From Pedobacter suwonensis (GTDB lineage: Bacteria; Bacteroidota; Bacteroidia; Sphingobacteriales; Sphingobacteriaceae): DNA of 64,000 nt. Position numbers and translations under genes: made by a program. Of the stretch, positions 62,311-64,000 are shown one piece after another. The stretch spans positions 124,001 through 188,000 of the forward strand of contig NZ_FOJM01000003.1 in assembly GCF_900111825.1 (NCBI RefSeq). Direction: 5' to 3'. A model generated the notes under the pieces. That model saw nothing but the letters and a program-made list of their open reading frames with translations, was not told where the DNA came from and made no database searches. Position 1 is the first letter of the stretch. Each line of letters opens with the position of its first letter.

Positions 62311-63984
62311 TTATTTTGAAATTTCCAGTGCTTTTTTTGCTACACCTGTACCTAAAACGACAGCTGTTTTAGCTTTAGAAACATCCGTTGCAACAATTTT
62401 TACACCTTTTGTTTTTTCGCCGGAAACATCAAAAAGCAATTTGCTGTTATCAGGGTACTTTAAGCTGCTGATATTGATATTTGATCCATTCTGGATCATC
62501 ACCAAGGGACTGGTATTTTCTGCAATGATGTTGATGTTCTTCAGAAAAATTCCGGTAGCTTCAATGATTTCGATTCCTTTTTTCGCTTTGATGGTTACGT
62601 TTTCCAGGTAGATATCCTTAATGTTCATTTCAGGTAAACCTCTAAAAAATATCGCTTTTTCGGCACCACTAGCCACTACATCCTTGATATAAAAGTTCCG
62701 GAACTGTGGGGTAGCTTCGGTAACAGGAACGGTAACGGTTTTAATGGCTTCCCGCTTTTCGCCAGCCAGGGGAACCGGATCAACAGCTGCATAATACATA
62801 TCGAATAAAATGGCCTCGCCGGGAATATCAATCATGTTGATGTTATTGATATAAATATTCTCGACCACACCGCCACGGCCACGAGTAGTTTTAAAGCGTA
62901 AACCAATATCAGTACCGATAAAAGAACAGTTGTACACCCAGATGTTTTTTGCCCCGCCACTCATTTCGCTACCGATTACAAAACCGCCATGTGCATGGTA
63001 AACCACATTGTTTCTAACGATCACGTTTTCAGTTGGTATACCCCGTTTGCGGCCCGCTTCATCTCTTCCTGATTTAATGCAGATTCCGTCGTCTCCAACG
63101 TCAAAAGTGTTGCCTTCAATCAATACGTTTTTACATGATTCTACATCAACACCATCGCCATTTTGTGCAAACCAAGGGTTTTTTACCTGCAAATTTCTTA
63201 AGGTTAGATCTTCACAAAGCAAAGGGTGTAAATTCCACGCCGGCGAATTCTGAAAGGTAACCCCTTCTAAAAGTATTTTTTTACAGCCTGTTAACACCAA
63301 TAAATTCGGACGAAGAAAATCTTTGATATCATCATAGTCTGCGGCAGTTTTGCCAGCTTCAATTACACCGGCGTTTTTGGTATTCGAGCCTTTAAGGGTT
63401 TTTTCAGATGGGTACCACATCTTTCCGTCGGCTTTAACGATGCCTCCGGATGCTACGAGATTCTTCCACTGTGTTTCAGTAAGTTTATCTTTTTTAACCA
63501 TACGCCAGGCACCACCATTCCCGTCGATAATTCCTGTTCCGGTAATGGCAATGTTTTCAAGGTTCATCCCTGAAATCGGGCTTTGGTTCCGCCATGCGGG
63601 TTGACCTTCCCAGTTTCCCTCTACCAATTTGTATTGATTAAAATCTGCCGTAAATTGTAGGATGGCATCGCGTTTAAGGTGCAGGTTTACGTTGCTTTTT
63701 AGTTCGATAGGACCAGTTAACCATAAACCCGACGGGATTAACACCACTCCTCCGCCTTTTTCACTCACGCTGCTAATGGTTTTATTAATGCTTTCGGTAT
63801 TTAAGGTAATACCATCGCCTTTTGCGCCAAAAGCAACAATACTCGTGGTATCTTCTTTAAATTTAACCTGCCGGATAATGGGTAAGCCTGGCTTTTGTTG
63901 CGCCATGGCAGAACCAGCTGCTGTTAAAACTAAGCAAGCGAGAGCTACTTTAATATGGCATAAACGGCCAGAAATATGTTTCAT
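62311..63984 (-). CDS. Secreted polygalacturonase-like GH28
   Basis: A 557-residue exported beta-helix enzyme (signal region ALACLVLTAAGSAMAQ). GH28 catalytic Asp residues are in QNGDGVDVES and VGDDGICIKSG, the His in HAHGGFVIGSEMSGG and the Arg-Lys pair in GLRFKTTRGRGG. The N-terminal DTTSIVAFGAKGDGIT is the usual GH28 opening. It hydrolyses homogalacturonan or rhamnogalacturonan; exo or endo mode is unclear. It is the most upstream gene of the minus-strand operon in view; its promoter and any earlier genes lie past the right edge (16 bp remain). Confidence 0.93.
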   Translation of the reverse strand: MKHISGRLCHIKVALACLVLTAAGSAMAQQKPGLPIIRQVKFKEDTTSIVAFGAKGDGITLNTESINKTISSVSEKGGGVVLIPSGLWLTGPIELKSNVNLHLKRDAILQFTADFNQYKLVEGNWEGQPAWRNQSPISGMNLENIAITGTGIIDGNGGAWRMVKKDKLTETQWKNLVASGGIVKADGKMWYPSEKTLKGSNTKNAGVIEAGKTAADYDDIKDFLRPNLLVLTGCKKILLEGVTFQNSPAWNLHPLLCEDLTLRNLQVKNPWFAQNGDGVDVESCKNVLIEGNTFDVGDDGICIKSGRDEAGRKRGIPTENVIVRNNVVYHAHGGFVIGSEMSGGAKNIWVYNCSFIGTDIGLRFKTTRGRGGVVENIYINNINMIDIPGEAILFDMYYAAVDPVPLAGEKREAIKTVTVPVTEATPQFRNFYIKDVVASGAEKAIFFRGLPEMNIKDIYLENVTIKAKKGIEIIEATGIFLKNINIIAENTSPLVMIQNGSNINISSLKYPDNSKLLFDVSGEKTKGVKIVATDVSKAKTAVVLGTGVAKKALEISK

Positions 63985-64000
63985 TATTTGCGCTGTTAAA

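Overview
The window looks like a chromosomal segment of a Bacteroidota species, most likely a Sphingobacteriaceae member close to Pedobacter. This is inferred from AT-rich intergenic DNA, SusC/SusD pairs, a gliding-motility lipoprotein (GldD), GLPGLI and outer-membrane beta-barrel proteins, TAnnTTTG-type -7 promoter boxes and weak ribosome binding sites. I saw no rRNA, tRNA, CRISPR array, complete insertion sequence or prophage.

Layout. Positions 1-13.9 kb hold housekeeping and stress genes: a metal-dependent hydrolase end, polA, a CPBP membrane protease, tag, an S23-type four-helix protein, a carboxymuconolactone decarboxylase-like protein, an alkyltransferase-like protein, trmB, GDP-L-fucose synthase, a secreted GH130 enzyme, oxyR, Mn/Fe superoxide dismutase, tadA and csaA. 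Positions 14.0-18.9 kb are a xylose cluster (xylulokinase, xylose isomerase, sodium/sugar symporter) with a LacI-type operator on its promoter. Positions 19.3-29.4 kb are a long run of minus-strand genes (lipoprotein, FtsX/LolE-like permease, metallo-beta-lactamase fold hydrolase, gldD, aroE, a ComA-like protein, a TPR protein, M1 aminopeptidase, a TraB/GumN protein). Next come an ALDH7-type dehydrogenase, a 750-bp array of 287-bp palindrome-rich repeats, an outer-membrane beta-barrel gene split by a (CCAA)4 tract, a GLPGLI protein, a Crp-like regulator with an AhpD-like protein, and RlmI.

Positions 38.5-64 kb are a pectin/galacturonate utilisation locus. A LacI-family regulator diverges from susC, susD, a surface DUF4957/DUF5123-like lipoprotein, a pectin methylesterase and a rhamnogalacturonan acetylesterase. 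Facing them, on the minus strand, are GH28 polygalacturonase, GH105 (fused to a C-terminal GATase-like domain), PL10 pectate lyase, uxaB, uxaA, uxaC, kdgK, kdgA, a hexuronate transporter and a GapN-like dehydrogenase. Together they would de-esterify and depolymerise pectin, import galacturonate and convert it through tagaturonate, altronate, KDG and KDPG to pyruvate and glyceraldehyde 3-phosphate. kduI and kduD, needed for unsaturated uronates, are not in the window.

The intergenic DNA carries at least seven families of dispersed short repeats. Several abut or enter the ends of genes. The most checkable oddities are the (CCAA)4 frameshift, the GapN-like enzyme with Gly where the ALDH general-base Glu should be, the alkyltransferase-like protein with PAHR in place of PCHR, and the repeat array at 31.1-31.8 kb.
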